This document shows, piece after piece, positions 49,450-59,599 of a DNA stretch of 64,000 nt. A program made the translations under genes and the position numbers. The notes under the pieces were generated by a model. That model was not told the DNA's origin. It did no database searches and was given only the letters and a program-made list of their open reading frames with translations. Origin of the DNA: Diadophis punctatus similis (lineage: Eukaryota; Chordata; Lepidosauria; Squamata; Dipsadidae); assembly GCA_023053685.1 (NCBI GenBank), contig JALIGW010000002.1:249000856-249064855 (forward strand), given 5' to 3'. How positions within the stretch are numbered: the stretch's first letter is position 1; each line of letters begins with the position of its first letter.

Positions 49450-50160
49450 ATTCCAGAAATTCATTTTGTATTTGTATTTGTATTTGTTTATTTGTCAAGC
49501 ATATATGATTATAAGCAAAGTATAAACAGTAAAACATGATTGAATATATATGTAATAGTACAAGCATGAATAAGAGTAAAAGAGGTATGAATATATGGGT
49601 ACATTAGGACAGGAACAGTAGGCACGATTGTGCACTTATGCACGCCCCTTACCGACCTCTTAGGAATGGGGTGAGGTCCATGGTAGATAATCCGAGGTTG
49701 AAGTTTTTGGGGTTAGGGGAAGAAACTACTGAGTCAGGTAAAGTGTTCCCGGCATTAACCACTCTGTTGTTGAAGTCGAATTTTTTGCAATCAAGTTTGG
49801 AGCGGTTTACATTAAGTTTGTATCTATTGTGAGCTCATGTATTATTGCGGTTGAAGCTGAAGTAGTCTTTAACAGGTAGGACATTGTGGCAGATAATTTT
49901 GTGAGCTACACTTAGGTCAGATCGAAGGCGGCGTAGTTCTAAATTTTCAAGTCCCCAAATTTCAAGTCTGGTTTCGTAAGGTATTCTGTTGTGAACAGAG
50001 GAATGTAATACTCTTCTTGTGAAGTATCTCTGGACATTCTCAATTGTGTTAATGTCTGATATGTAGTGTGGGTTCCAGACAGATGAGCTGTAATGTGTCA
50101 AGAATGAGGCACGCACGTGGAAGAAACCATATGAATACCAAATATATTGGGAGAGTTTGG
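49450..50160 (-). mobile_element. LINE fragment, second family (reverse)
   Basis: The minus strand reads VWNPHYISDINTIENVQRYF, RIPYETRLEIWGLENLELRR, HNVLPVKDYFSFNRNNT and, after a stop, LDCKKFDFNNRVVNA. It is the same family as 39779-40165 but longer. 3' tail sequences are at 49480-49600. Confidence 0.7.
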
Positions 50161-50573
50161 GACAGTGACAAAAGCAGTGTAAAAGCTGTTCTGCCCTACA
50201 GGTGACCTTCATGGAGAAGAGCTGTAGGAATATTGAGTTGAGAAAAGGGATTGTGTGTCAGGTCCCCCTAGATCCCTATCAGGATGCTGCCGTTCTGGTG
50301 GGGAGGGCCTAAATGCCATTTTATGACCTTTTCCTGTTTGTGCTCTTTTCTCAACTTTGATGTACTTTCCTGGGAATGGGAGTGGGGAGTAATTGCCTGT
50401 GGCCATCTGATTTATCTTCGCTCCAGTGGAACGAGCAAGTGGAGCCTGAGAACAACAACTTACCACCTTCTCATCTCAGAGTTCTCACAACAACTTCACA
50501 CCTATGGATTGGCTCATCTTGGACTGGGCAGAAGGGAGGAGTTTGTACAACTTTTAATCTAACGCAGTGGTTC
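50161..50573. other. Unassigned, no gene seen
   Basis: Ordinary non-coding composition. The 92- and 101-codon + frames lack motifs. Confidence 0.35.
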
Positions 50574-50690
50574 CCAAACTTTCTGTCCACCGCCCCCTTG
50601 GTGCTACAAACTCATCCTCACCGCCCCCCACCCCACCCCCTCCAGTGGGCGTGGCTTAGTGGTCAGGTGGCCAACTTGTAAAGTGTGGTG
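50574..50690 (+). mobile_element. hAT left end
   Basis: CAGTGGTTCCCAAACTTTCT begins a hAT terminus, followed by GTGGGCGTGGCTTAGTGGTC. No matching right end was located before 52400, so its extent, and whether it includes the RSPH14 fragment, is unknown. Confidence 0.5.
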
Positions 50691-50747
50691 AAACTCAACA
50701 AGGCTATTGCTTAGCAACCAATATGTTAGGCTCAATTGTGGTCATAA

Positions 50748-51533
50748 GTCTTTCTTTCTTTCGTTCTTTCTTTCTTCTCTACCCTACTGCTTCTTTCTTT
50801 CTTTTTCTTTCTGTCTTTCTTCCTACCATCTTTCTTTTTCTTTTTTCTTTTCTTTCTTTGTCTGCCTTCCTTCCTTCCTACCATCTTTTCTTTCTGTCTG
50901 TCTGTCTGCCTTCCTACCTACCTACCATCTTTTTCTTTCTGTCTTCCTTCCTTCTTACCATCTTTCTTTCTTCCTTCCTCCCTCCCTCTTTCTTTCCTTT
51001 TTCTTTCCTTCTTCCCTTCCTTCCCTTCCCTCCCTCCTTTCTTTTTGTCTGTCTTCCTTCCTTCCTTCCTACCATCTTTCTTTCTTTCTGTCTTCCTCCC
51101 TCGCTTTCTTTCCTTTTTCTTTCCTTCTTCCTTCCCTTCCCTTCCCTTCCTCCTTTCTTTTTCTGTCTGTCTTCCTTCCTACCATCTTTCTTTCTCTTTC
51201 TTTCTGTCTTCCTCCCTCCCTCCCTCCCTCTTTTTCTTTTTTCTTTCCTTCTTCCCTCCCTTCCCTTCCCTCCCTCCTTTCTTTTTCTGTGTCTTCCTTT
51301 CTACCATCTTTCTTTCTTTTTCTTTCTTTCCTTCTTCCCTCCCTCCTTTCTTTTTCTATCTTCCTTCCTATCTACCATCGTTCCCTTCCTTCCTTCCTTT
51401 CCTTCCTTCCTTCCTTCCTTTCTTTCTTTCTTTCTTTTTTTCTTTCTTTCTTTCTTTTCTTCCTTACTTCCTCCCTCTCTCTTTCTTTCCTTTTTCTTTC
51501 CTTTTTCCCTCCCTTCCCTTCCCTCCCGCCAGC
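50748..51533. repeat. (TTTC/TTCC)n pyrimidine tract, 0.8 kb
   Basis: Almost pure pyrimidine on the + strand, with TTTC, TTCC and CTAC variants. The long Phe/Leu/Ser-rich open frames (up to 343 codons) are artefacts of the tract. It lies immediately 3' of the RSPH14 exon fragment in that gene's reading direction, where an intron would be. Confidence 0.95.
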
Positions 51534-51557
51534 CGTGGCCAGGCCACCGCCGTTCAC

Positions 51558-51756
51558 CCAGGCCGATGGCTTGGTAAGCGTTCTTTGGGTCGTGCATCAG
51601 GTCATAGAATGCCATCAAGGCCAGCTGCTGCATCAGCAGCTTGGAGTGCTGCAGCTCTTCATTGAGCTTGGGGAGCCCTCAGCAGCCGAAGGCCACAGGC
51701 ACCTTGGTGGGGTCGATGTCGGGGGGCAGCTGTGCTGAGATCTGCAGGTGCGCCAT
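51558..51756 (-). pseudogene. RSPH14: RSPH14 first coding exon fragment
   Basis: From ATG at 51756 the minus strand reads MAHLQISAQLPPDIDPTKVP, VAFGC, a TGA stop in place of Arg (a CGA-to-TGA change), then GLPKLNEELQHSKLLMQQLA, LMAFYDLMHDPKNAYQAIGLG. This follows the start of radial spoke head 14 homologue, a motile-cilium armadillo-repeat protein. A possible donor CTGG|GTGAAC sits at 51558/51557, followed by non-coding DNA. The fragment therefore keeps an exon-intron junction and is not a processed retrocopy. Upstream (51791-51803) GTTGCTAGGCACC is close to the RFX X-box expected in ciliary gene promoters. The stop and absence of other exons make it non-functional. Confidence 0.8.
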
Positions 51757-51779
51757 GCCGGAGGGGAGCCCGCCAAATT

Positions 51780-52300
51780 GCATGCAACGGGTTGCTAGGC
51801 ACCGGGGACGCTGGGCGGGAAAGTCCGCATATGCGCAGGTTCCACAGCAGGGTTTTCCCGCGGGTCTGCGAGCGCTTGCCCGAGCAGCTTCGGGAGCGGT
51901 CGGCTTCCCTCGTCACTGTGCCGTGCTCAGTACCTAGCACTTGTAACTCTGTTGCATTCCATGCTCTTGGGTGCAGGGCAGCCCATTCTGAAAGAAAACA
52001 TCTCATGTTTTCTTTCAGAATGGGCTGCCCTGCACACAAGAGCGAGGAACGCGAGAGAGCTTCAAGTACTAGGTAGGACACCGGTCGCGTGGTGGGACGC
52101 AGTTTGGGGTGACCAGTCGTGCGCGGCGGGGTGGAGTGGAGTCTGGGCGGGGGCTGGGTGGGGGCTGGGCAGGCCGCGAGACAGGCATCATACCTAGCAC
52201 CTGTAACTCCGTCGCATTCCACGCTCTTCTGTGCAGGGCAGCCCATTCTGAAAGAAAACATCTCGCGTTTGAGGACCCATGCTCTAATTCCATCCTCTAT
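51780..52300. repeat. Palindrome-rich repeat with perfect 31-bp hairpin
   Basis: GTGCAGGGCAGCCCATTCTG starts a 31-nt arm (51971-52001) that pairs perfectly with 52005-52035 across a 3-nt loop. With one mismatch the stem extends to 51963-52043. A half copy of the arm recurs at about 52236-52264. The flank GTAACTCCGTCGCATTCCAC parallels the cassette in 30180-31295, so this is a variant of the same family. Confidence 0.75.
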
Positions 52301-52927
52301 CTTTTGGGTGACAAAAGTTGTCAGGTTCTTCAGAGCTTCCTGCTCAAGGGATTGAACTAGAAGGTCTCCAAGTTTTCCTTCCAGCTCTGTTGTTCTGTTA
52401 TGGACTTGCTGTTTTCTTGGCAACAATATCAGACTGATCTGCCACTGTCTTTTCTGTGATGATTGTTTTTCTTACTTTTATGTCTACCCAAAAAGCACAG
52501 TATTTCCTATTGGTGCCCATCCATGTATTAACCAGTTTCAACTAAAAATATCTATTGAGGACCTTTTGTGATGTTCAGTTTGTGTATGTAGTCCTGGCTT
52601 ACCTTTTGTTTCCTCATCCTTCAAAGTTACAATGGCACTGTGAAAGCAGACGTTATTTTTATACTTTTCTAAAAAAAATTTTTTACTTAGAACTAAATCT
52701 TATCGGTTTTATTTCATGCCATTGGAAAACATGGTCCATTCACCTCTGAATTGCTTAATTGCAATCTCCCCACTGGGGAAGAAGGCTTTGCATTCCTTGT
52801 CAGTGGATGCCATTAGGAAGTTGCAAGTCAGGGTTGTGTGAAATTGCCTTTCACAACCCACAGTGATTTGCTTAACAATGGCAGGGGAACAATACTCCAA
52901 TGTTTATTTTGTCACATGCCCATCATA
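52301..52927. repeat. CR1 3' scrap and old dispersed repeats
   Basis: 52340-52400 resembles a CR1 3' end. 52490-52650 matches 45845-46010. 52770-52890 matches the inverse of 650-720. No gene. Confidence 0.45.
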
Positions 52928-53194
52928 AATGTGTTGGAAGAAATATCCATCTGGTTCATTTCCAAGCTGGGATAAAGACACTGGAAACATGGAGGCTGAT
53001 TGGAAAGATGGTTTATTGATGAAGCAGAACCACACACAAAGACAGCATGCAATTCTGGGTCAGCTGACCCACTGGTTTAATGAATACATGGATTTTTATA
53101 AGTTTCAGAGATGCTGCTAGGGGGTTGTGCAATGTCTGAAATGCCTTTGATTGTGCAATGTAGTGAGCTCTGTGTCTTCTAAATGCTTTATTAT

Positions 53195-53557
53195 CGGGTG
53201 GGTTCCACTTACCTTCGCTACCAGTTTGCATCGCGACGTTTCGCGCACACACACATCCCCTCATGCAATTCTGTAGCTATAATCAGCCTGAAACACAGCT
53301 GAGGAGCTGATCAGCTGTGCTTCAAGGAAGGAATAAAGATAAGTATAAACCCAGGGGTGGGCAGGAGGGCCCTTTTTCAAGCAGAGCAGAGGAAAAAACT
53401 TCCAAAGAGTAAACAATTCGGGGAAAAATCCCCCTCAAAAGATGGCAGCACCCACGGACCAGCACTGACCGAACCGGATCCTTGACGCCATTGTGACATC
53501 ACCAGTGGGTCGCTACCAGTTCAGGTGATCCGGTCTGAACTGGGAGGAACCCACCCA
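53195..53557. mobile_element. hAT non-autonomous element (GGGTGGGTTCC ends)
   Basis: Starts CGGGTGGGTTCC and ends GGAACCCACCCA. The perfect 8-bp duplication is TTTATTAT (53187-53194, 53558-53565). Inner sequence TCGCTACCAGTT is repeated inversely near the right end. No coding capacity. The insert at 57213-61278 ends with a related terminus. Confidence 0.85.
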
Positions 53558-53616
53558 TTTATTATGTCCAAAAGGGCCTCAATCCCATCATCCTGGAGCT
53601 GAAGGTCTTTTGTTTT

Positions 53617-54675
53617 AGCAATAGCACTTTAGACTTATATACCACTTCACAGTGCTTTTACAGTAAAGTGACCAGATTTTTTTTTAAGCGGGACGGGGGG
53701 GCGGGCCCGCCTGGGCGCCACCATTTGTTTTGCCCTCTGCGCATGCGCAGAATGCGCAGAGGGCAAAACACAGCAAATGTCGGCGTCCAGGTGGGGGGGG
53801 GAGGCGGGAGGCCTTTCCTCGCCTCCCGCCTCCCCTTCGGGAGCCGGCAGCCCTTCGGGAGCCCGCCTCCCCTTCGGGAGGCCTTTCCTCGCCTCCCGCC
53901 TCCCCTTCGGGAGCTGCCCTGGGGCCGGGCTGGCAAGTGACGAACGGAAGGTGGGAGACGGGGAAAGGAGGCAGCCGGCAGCTTACCTGTCACGAGCTGC
54001 AGGCATCCAAGCGCCGCGGTCTCCCGGTCGCCCGCCCGGCCCCAGGGCAATGGCGGCAGCGAGGCGATGGGGGGAAGGAAGGGGAGGGGGATGAGAAAGG
54101 GCTGTTTGCGCCACCGGAGGGGCCGCTCGTGAGCTCAAACCCACGACGGCAGCGGCGACGGCTCCTCGTCCCTCACCCCTCCACCCGCATCCCAACAGCA
54201 GCGGCGCCTCCGAGGGCGGGGCTAGGGATGGGGCGGGGGAAGGAGAGGAGGAGCAGCCCCCCTTCCCCCTCCCCCCAGCAGGCAGCCGGCTTACTGAAAT
54301 TCCGCCCGACTTGCTTCCGGTACCTCTCTTTTGCTTCCCCTCTAAGGTGACCAGACGTCCCGCTGTTTCCGCATCCTTTTCAAAAAAAGCGGGACTTTTT
54401 GAAAAGAATGCGGGACGCGGGACACACGCTTGAAAAGCGTGTCTGTCCCGCCAAAAGCGGGACGTCTGGTCACCTTATTTTACAGCCCTCTCTAAGTGGT
54501 TTTACAGAGTCAGCATATTGCCCCCAACAATCTGGCTCATTTTACCCACCTCAGAAGGATGGAAGGCTGAGTAAACCTTGAGCCTGGTGAGATTCAATCT
54601 GTCAAATTGCAGGCAGCCAGCAGTCAGCAGAAGTAGCTTGCAGTACTGGACTCTAACCACTGCGCCACCACGGTT
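53617..54675 (-). repeat. Sauria-like SINE, minus strand, split by hAT
   Basis: AGCAATAGCACTTTAGAC at the left and GTGGTTAGAGTCCAGTACTG (inverted) at the right are the SINE ends. CAGCCTTCCATCCTTCTGAG (inverted) is the body. The hAT at 53664-54477 interrupts it with duplication TTTTACAG. Confidence 0.85.
53664..54477. mobile_element. Composite hAT with GC-rich cargo (TAAGGTGACCAGA family), second copy
   Basis: A perfect 8-bp duplication TTTTACAG (53656-53663, 54478-54485) flanks the insert. It carries the same cargo as 36858-37663 in inverse orientation, including the shared CAG|GTAAGCTGCCGG donor region, but has a deletion in the ATG-containing stretch. Its right 134 bp (54344-54477) is the palindromic sub-element bounded by TAAGGTGACCAGACGTCCC and the inverse. 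CTGCGCATGCGCAG at about 53738 is NRF1-like. Confidence 0.85.
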
Positions 54676-54877
54676 CTTGTAGATAGGCTGGCCCAATCTT
54701 TCTTAATAGGCACAAAATGCCTGCTGGGGGCTATTAAGAAAGACTGAGTCTGCCTTCCTACCTTCAATAAAACATGTTTCTCCATTTCTCATTTAGGGAA
54801 ATATAATATTCTGCCTTTTTAATATTTCCCAAAATATTTCATTCTTCTGGGGAGTAGGCCCTGACCTTCTACAAATG

Positions 54878-55109
54878 ATAAAAAAACTCTTTATATTTCC
54901 AACATTCATTTGAGGTGCCTTTAAACATTCTGGACAATTTGTCCAGTGCTAGATACACACAGTACATCATCTTATAAAACTTTTCTCCCATTGTTCAAGC
55001 ATAATATTACATCCAAAGTTCTTTGCTCACTGAATCATAAAATGCTTTACATACTCATCCTACAAGTTCAATTACAGTTTATAAACCTTAGCAATAGCCC
55101 CTGATGGGG
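54878..55109. other. Unassigned, no gene seen
   Basis: AT-rich DNA without recognisable motif, leading into the unit D promoter homology at about 55110. Confidence 0.4.
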
Positions 55110-55633
55110 CTGCCATCTCCTAAAACCTTGGGAGGCACAGAAAATCAGTTTTAAAGTTTTGGGATGTAGAGAGGCGTTGATCTCTAGAGTCACCACCTAA
55201 GAAAGCAGATTCTGTCAAAACCTCATGAACTTTTAGGGCTCAGCACATAGCTAATCTTTGTAAGCTAAGTAGTATCACATTTCACTATTTTGCTTGGGTC
55301 AGATGCCAGAAGTGAAAAACGACGATAGCATTTGATCAGTGAAAAAACCTTGCAAACGCCTTAGATACAGACGGGACAAGCGTGTTTTTCTCCCTATCTG
55401 GAGATGGCGCTCAAGCAGGCAACACCTGTGCCTAGAAAGCTGACAATACAGTAGGCGGCCTCGGCGATTGCATTTAAGGAGTTACAACCATCAAGTACTG
55501 CATTGCTAGAAAGAATGGGAGGAGAGGAGAAGAGAAACGCAGATAAACTTCCTCTTCCGGATCGCTCACGGGAGGAAGGTGGTGTGCAGGGAGGCTTTTG
55601 TGCTGTTCCCAGGATCGAAGCAGCAGCTGGAAG
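55110..55633 (+). promoter_or_regulatory. Zinc-finger unit D promoter and first exon
   Basis: It aligns with C (41130-41593) and carries the intact TTCCTCTTCCGG element (CTTCCGG at 55554-55560), as in A and B. The exon ends CAGCAGCTGGAAG|GTGAGTT at 55633/55634. No finger exon follows within the window, so the gene body would lie to the right of 64000 or be lost. Confidence 0.5.
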
Positions 55634-55856
55634 GTGAGTTGAGGGCAGGTGGGAGGAGAGTCCGGGAGCAAATCGGGCTGTTTGGTTTCCTCCACGGCCT
55701 GGAGGCAGAGAAGCAACTGGGCTGAAGCATGTCAGCTGCTGCTGTAGGTTCCTTCCCTCCCCAAATTTAAGCCCATTGGTGCTGCACGCTGTGAAACTGG
55801 TGGCTGCAGTTGAAAGATTTAAAAAGTCTCTTTTAAATTAAGGTTGATTCTTTAGG

Positions 55857-56380
55857 AATGGCTTCCCTCCAGAGGTTGTGGGTGCTCCATCACTGGAGGT
55901 TTATAACAGAGTAACAGAGCTGGAAAAAAAGTTTGGAGGTCTTAATATCATTTCAGACAAATGGCTGTCCAGTCTCTCTTTAAAAGCCACCAGCGATGGA
56001 GCACCCAAAACCTCTGGAGGGAAGCCATCCCCAAAGAATCAACCTTAACTCGAAAGAGACTTTTTAAATCTTCCAGGCAGCAGAAAATTGCAGCCATTCC
56101 GTTCCACTGGCCAATTGTTCTCACTGTTGGGATTTTTCCTTAATTCTAGATTGCTTCTCTCCTTGATTAGTTTCCATCCATTGCTTCTTATATTGCCATC
56201 CATTGCTTCTTGTATTGCTTTGGAAAATAAGCTGACCCTTCAAGTATCGGAACTCTGTTATCCATGTCACACCTAGTCCTTCCTTTATAGAGCCTCAACA
56301 CCTTTTTATATTGTGGTGATGAAAACTGCAGTAATCCAAGTCTGATTTTAACCAAAGCATTATAAATTGGTACTAATCTA
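55857..56380 (-). mobile_element. CR1 3' fragment (shared with unit C)
   Basis: The reverse-oriented CR1 3' end matches 41857-42308, including GGCTTCCCTCCAGAGGTTGT. It meets a + strand CR1 head-on at about 56385. Confidence 0.7.
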
Positions 56381-56384
56381 TATA

Positions 56385-57212
56385 CAGACAAAGCAGAGCT
56401 ACTGAACACATTCTTCGCATCAGTCTTTACACAAAAGGAAACTGCAGCTCAACTACCCAGCAACACAAATATAAAAAACAGATTCGAAGCAAGACTCAAC
56501 CTAAGCATAAATACAGTAAGAGATCACCTATCTGAACTTAACGAATACAAAGCACCAGGACCAGACGGATTACACCCCAGAGTCCTAAAAGAACTAGCAG
56601 AAGTCATTTCAGAACCACTGCACCACATCTTCCACAAATCCTGGAACACAGTGGAACTACCTGAGGACTGGAAAAGAGCTGACGTGGTCCCATCTATAAA
56701 AAAGGTAAAAAAACAGACCCAGGAAACTACAGACCAATCAGCCTAACATCAATACCTGGGAAAATACTGGAAAAAATAATTAAAAACCAGATCTCCCATC
56801 ATCTAAAAACAAACCAAGTAATAACCAACAGCCAACACGGATTTGTTAAGAGCAAGTCATGCCAAACCAACCTCATTTCATTCTTCAACACTGTGACCAA
56901 ATTAGTAGACCAGCGTAATGCAGTAGACATAATATACCTGGACTTTAGCAAAGCATTTGACAAAGTAGACCACAACGTACTCCTTCATAAGCTAGAAAAA
57001 AGCGGGATAGACAGCTACACAACCAGATGGATTAACAATTGGCTGACCAACCGTACCCAGCAAGTAGTCCTCAATGGCTCTAAGTCCACATGGAGAGAAG
57101 TAAGCAGTGGGGTACCACAAGGTTCCGTCCTAGGCCCAGTACTCTTCAATATCTTTATAAATGACCTAGATGAGGGAATAGCAGGAGAACTAACCAAATT
57201 CGCAGATGGCAC
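56385..57212 (+). mobile_element. CR1 LINE, reverse transcriptase region (left half)
   Basis: It reads [47 protein letters not shown], then [40 protein letters not shown] and KFADGT, where the second catalytic Asp has become Gly. It is interrupted at 57212 and continues at 61279. Confidence 0.9.
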
Positions 57213-57239
57213 CATGTTAGGGTTCCCAAATTTTTTACT

Positions 57240-57460
57240 ATCACTCTGTGGGTGTGGCTTATTTTGTGGGTGTGGCTTGATGGTCATGTGACTGGGTGGG
57301 AGTGGCTTGACGATCATGTGATGGGTGGGGGGTGGCTTAAAAGTCATGTGACTGGGTGGGAGTTGCTTGCCGCCATGTGACCAGGTGGGAGTAGCTTGAC
57401 AGTCATGTGACCAGGTAGGAGTGGCTTGACAGTCATGTGACCGTGTGGGTGTGGCCAACT
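57240..57460 (+). repeat. Subterminal tandem repeat, about 32 bp x 6
   Basis: Six degenerate units contain GGCTTGACAGTCATGTGACC. The same unit is seen at 9755-9880 (inverse), 35085-35125 and 23110-23140, marking one transposon family. Confidence 0.8.
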
Positions 57461-57984
57461 CAATGTCACTCACATCAAGGGGTGCCTCGCCTGGCCCCTC
57501 CCCTCCCAGCAATTCCTTGTCACACCCAGCCTCAAGGTATCTATAGATCTGTAAAAATGTTGTTCACCTTTTAATAACTTTATTATCTACATACTATAGA
57601 TGTACTTTCATGGACCACTGAAAGGAGGAAATGGCTCACACGCTTTGCCCAAGAGTATGATAGACCAGAGGTCTCCAACCTTTTGGACCTCAGGGACCAC
57701 CAAATTCATAGCTTTAAATCCCGTGGGCCACTGGTCATGGGGAGCTCAGCCGCCTTTCAGGCCTACTTGTCTACTTCTGCGAGGCCTCCGGGTGGGAGGG
57801 CCGAGAGAAAGTGCTTGCTCCAGGCACACAGCCTTGAAACCTCTTTTGTGTTCCTTCTCTCAAGAAGCTTGGTCAATCTGAGTGAAGGAAAATGAAGATG
57901 GGCAGATTGACAGTGGCTTGCTGATGTTGGTGGGAAAGTCAGTCCCATATTCCAGAGCTGTAGCTGTAGTCCCTCCCCTCCCCC

Positions 57985-58325
57985 TTTCCTTCTTTTTTTT
58001 CCTTTCCTTTATTTTCCCCTGTTCCATTCCTTTTCTCCATCCCTCCCTCCTTCCCTTCCCTTCCCTTTCCTTTCCTTTCCCATTCCATTCCTCCTTCTTT
58101 CCTTTCCTCTCATCCCCTCCCCCTTTCCCTCTTTCCTCCTTTCCTTTCCTCCTCCTCCTTTCCCTTCCTTTCCTTCCCTTCCTCCCCTTCCTTCCTTTCT
58201 CTTTCTCTTTCTTTCTTTCTCTTTTTTCTTCTCTCTCTCTCTCTCTCCCTCCCTCTCTCCCTTTCCAAGAGGAACCATTCCATTCCATTCTCTCTATATA
58301 TTCTATTCTATTCTATTCTATTCAA
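57985..58325. repeat. Pyrimidine tract and (TTCTA)n
   Basis: CTTTCC/TTCC-rich run, ending in TTCTATTCTATTCTATTC at about 58301-58323. The open frames of Lys/Glu/Arg or Phe/Pro/Ser repeats are artefacts. Confidence 0.95.
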
Positions 58326-59599
58326 CTGAAATTATCTTAGACCCTCGATTTTGAAGCTTCTTAATTCCTTCCATATTTGATTGGTTGGCTACATATAAAG
58401 AAACAAGCACAAATGTAATTTAAATGCAATTTCAGTGAATCAGCATCAGCAAAAGGAGAAAGAAGCTCTTTTCGGGAAACAAAAACTGAAATCAACTTTT
58501 GCCTTCCCTAGTCAAAATCATGGTCCCAAAACTTATTATTCTCCCTCAAAGCGAAGCCAAGCTCAAAGTGCCTGTGATATTTACTAGAGCGAGGTCAGTA
58601 GTGGAGCTGTCAGAGGGAAGAGTTCTAATCTACATCAGTCAAAGGACCCCGAATAGAATTGAAGAGGGGGTGTGAAAAGACAAAAAACAAAACTCGGGGG
58701 TGCATTAACCACAACAACACTCAATCAGAAAGTACGGTGGAAGAGCGATTGGTGGGCAGCTGGGGCTATAGGGGGAGTGTCTTCAATGACGGGGGAGCCT
58801 TTTGGCTTTCTAGACGGCCCCTATTCTTGCCCTGTCATCCTCCTCATGCTTGCCTAGCCGCACGAGCCCCACGGAGGGAGGGACACTTTTTTCCAAGTGG
58901 TTTCTTGTTTTTTCATCCTGTTGCATCCATGCATTGTTGATCCAGGGGCTGCTTTAAGAACGGGTGCTTCCCCCTTTCCCCCCCCCCAAAAAATCCCGGG
59001 ACTGGGCTTTTGACGGCTACCCTCCACTCTGGTGCTTGGCGTCAGAAAGAAGCTCAGGGTACCACAGAAAACAGGGCCCCAGCGGCAACACAATTGGACT
59101 ACAACTTCCAGCGTCCTCTTTCCCATGGAAGACAGCGCTTTTCGGACAAATGCGGAGACGAATAGGACTGGTGCCAGAGCCTTCTCTGATCATTTTGCAG
59201 AACGAGAGCCGAGTTAGTTTGTGCTGGCAAACCAAAGGGGAGCCTGGTAGCATTGCAAATTGCATTAAAAGGCATAAGCTTTCGTGCCACCAGGCTCCTA
59301 TTTGTGTGTGTGTGTGTGTGTGTGTGTTTCCAGTTATTTTCAGTTCCCTGAACAAAACGCAGGACTGCAACATCGAGCAATCTCGGGGGCAATTAAATTT
59401 AGGATTTTTTTTTGTAGCGCCTTGAATTAAAGCACCCCACTAAAATACTTCTTTCTGCTTCAGCTTTATTGTTGTATGCTTTACAGAAGGAACAGCATGC
59501 TAAGATATCCTTCAACTTTGGAGTCCTAAGAAATGCGTGAAAAGGAGCGCGGGCGAAAGTTGGGTGGGGATTGCAACTGACGGGAGGCTCCCCATAGTT

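Larger units (their letters stand above)
52932..54873 (-). mobile_element. Solo LTR, family 2, with three nested insertions
   Basis: The ends TGTTGGAAGAAATATCC and CTGACCTTCTACA are flanked by the 4-bp duplication AATG (52928-52931, 54874-54877). It is the same family as 11731-12312. Inside it are a small hAT (53195-53557) and a SINE (53617-54675), the SINE in turn split by a GC-rich hAT (53664-54477). Removing these leaves an LTR of ordinary size. Confidence 0.85.

Noticed and set aside
50707..51738. 343-codon + strand open frame (and 284- and 206-codon relatives)
   Set aside because: Translation of the TTTC/TTCC pyrimidine tract. Phe/Leu/Ser/Pro repeats in all three phases mean no selection on coding.
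50574..52400. A single hAT element spanning from the left end at 50574 through the RSPH14 fragment
   Set aside because: No right terminus or 8-bp duplication could be found. Capture by this element is possible but not shown.
57860..58340. Open frames of Lys/Glu/Arg or Phe/Pro repeats on both strands
   Set aside because: Simple-sequence artefact of the CTTTCC/TTCC run.
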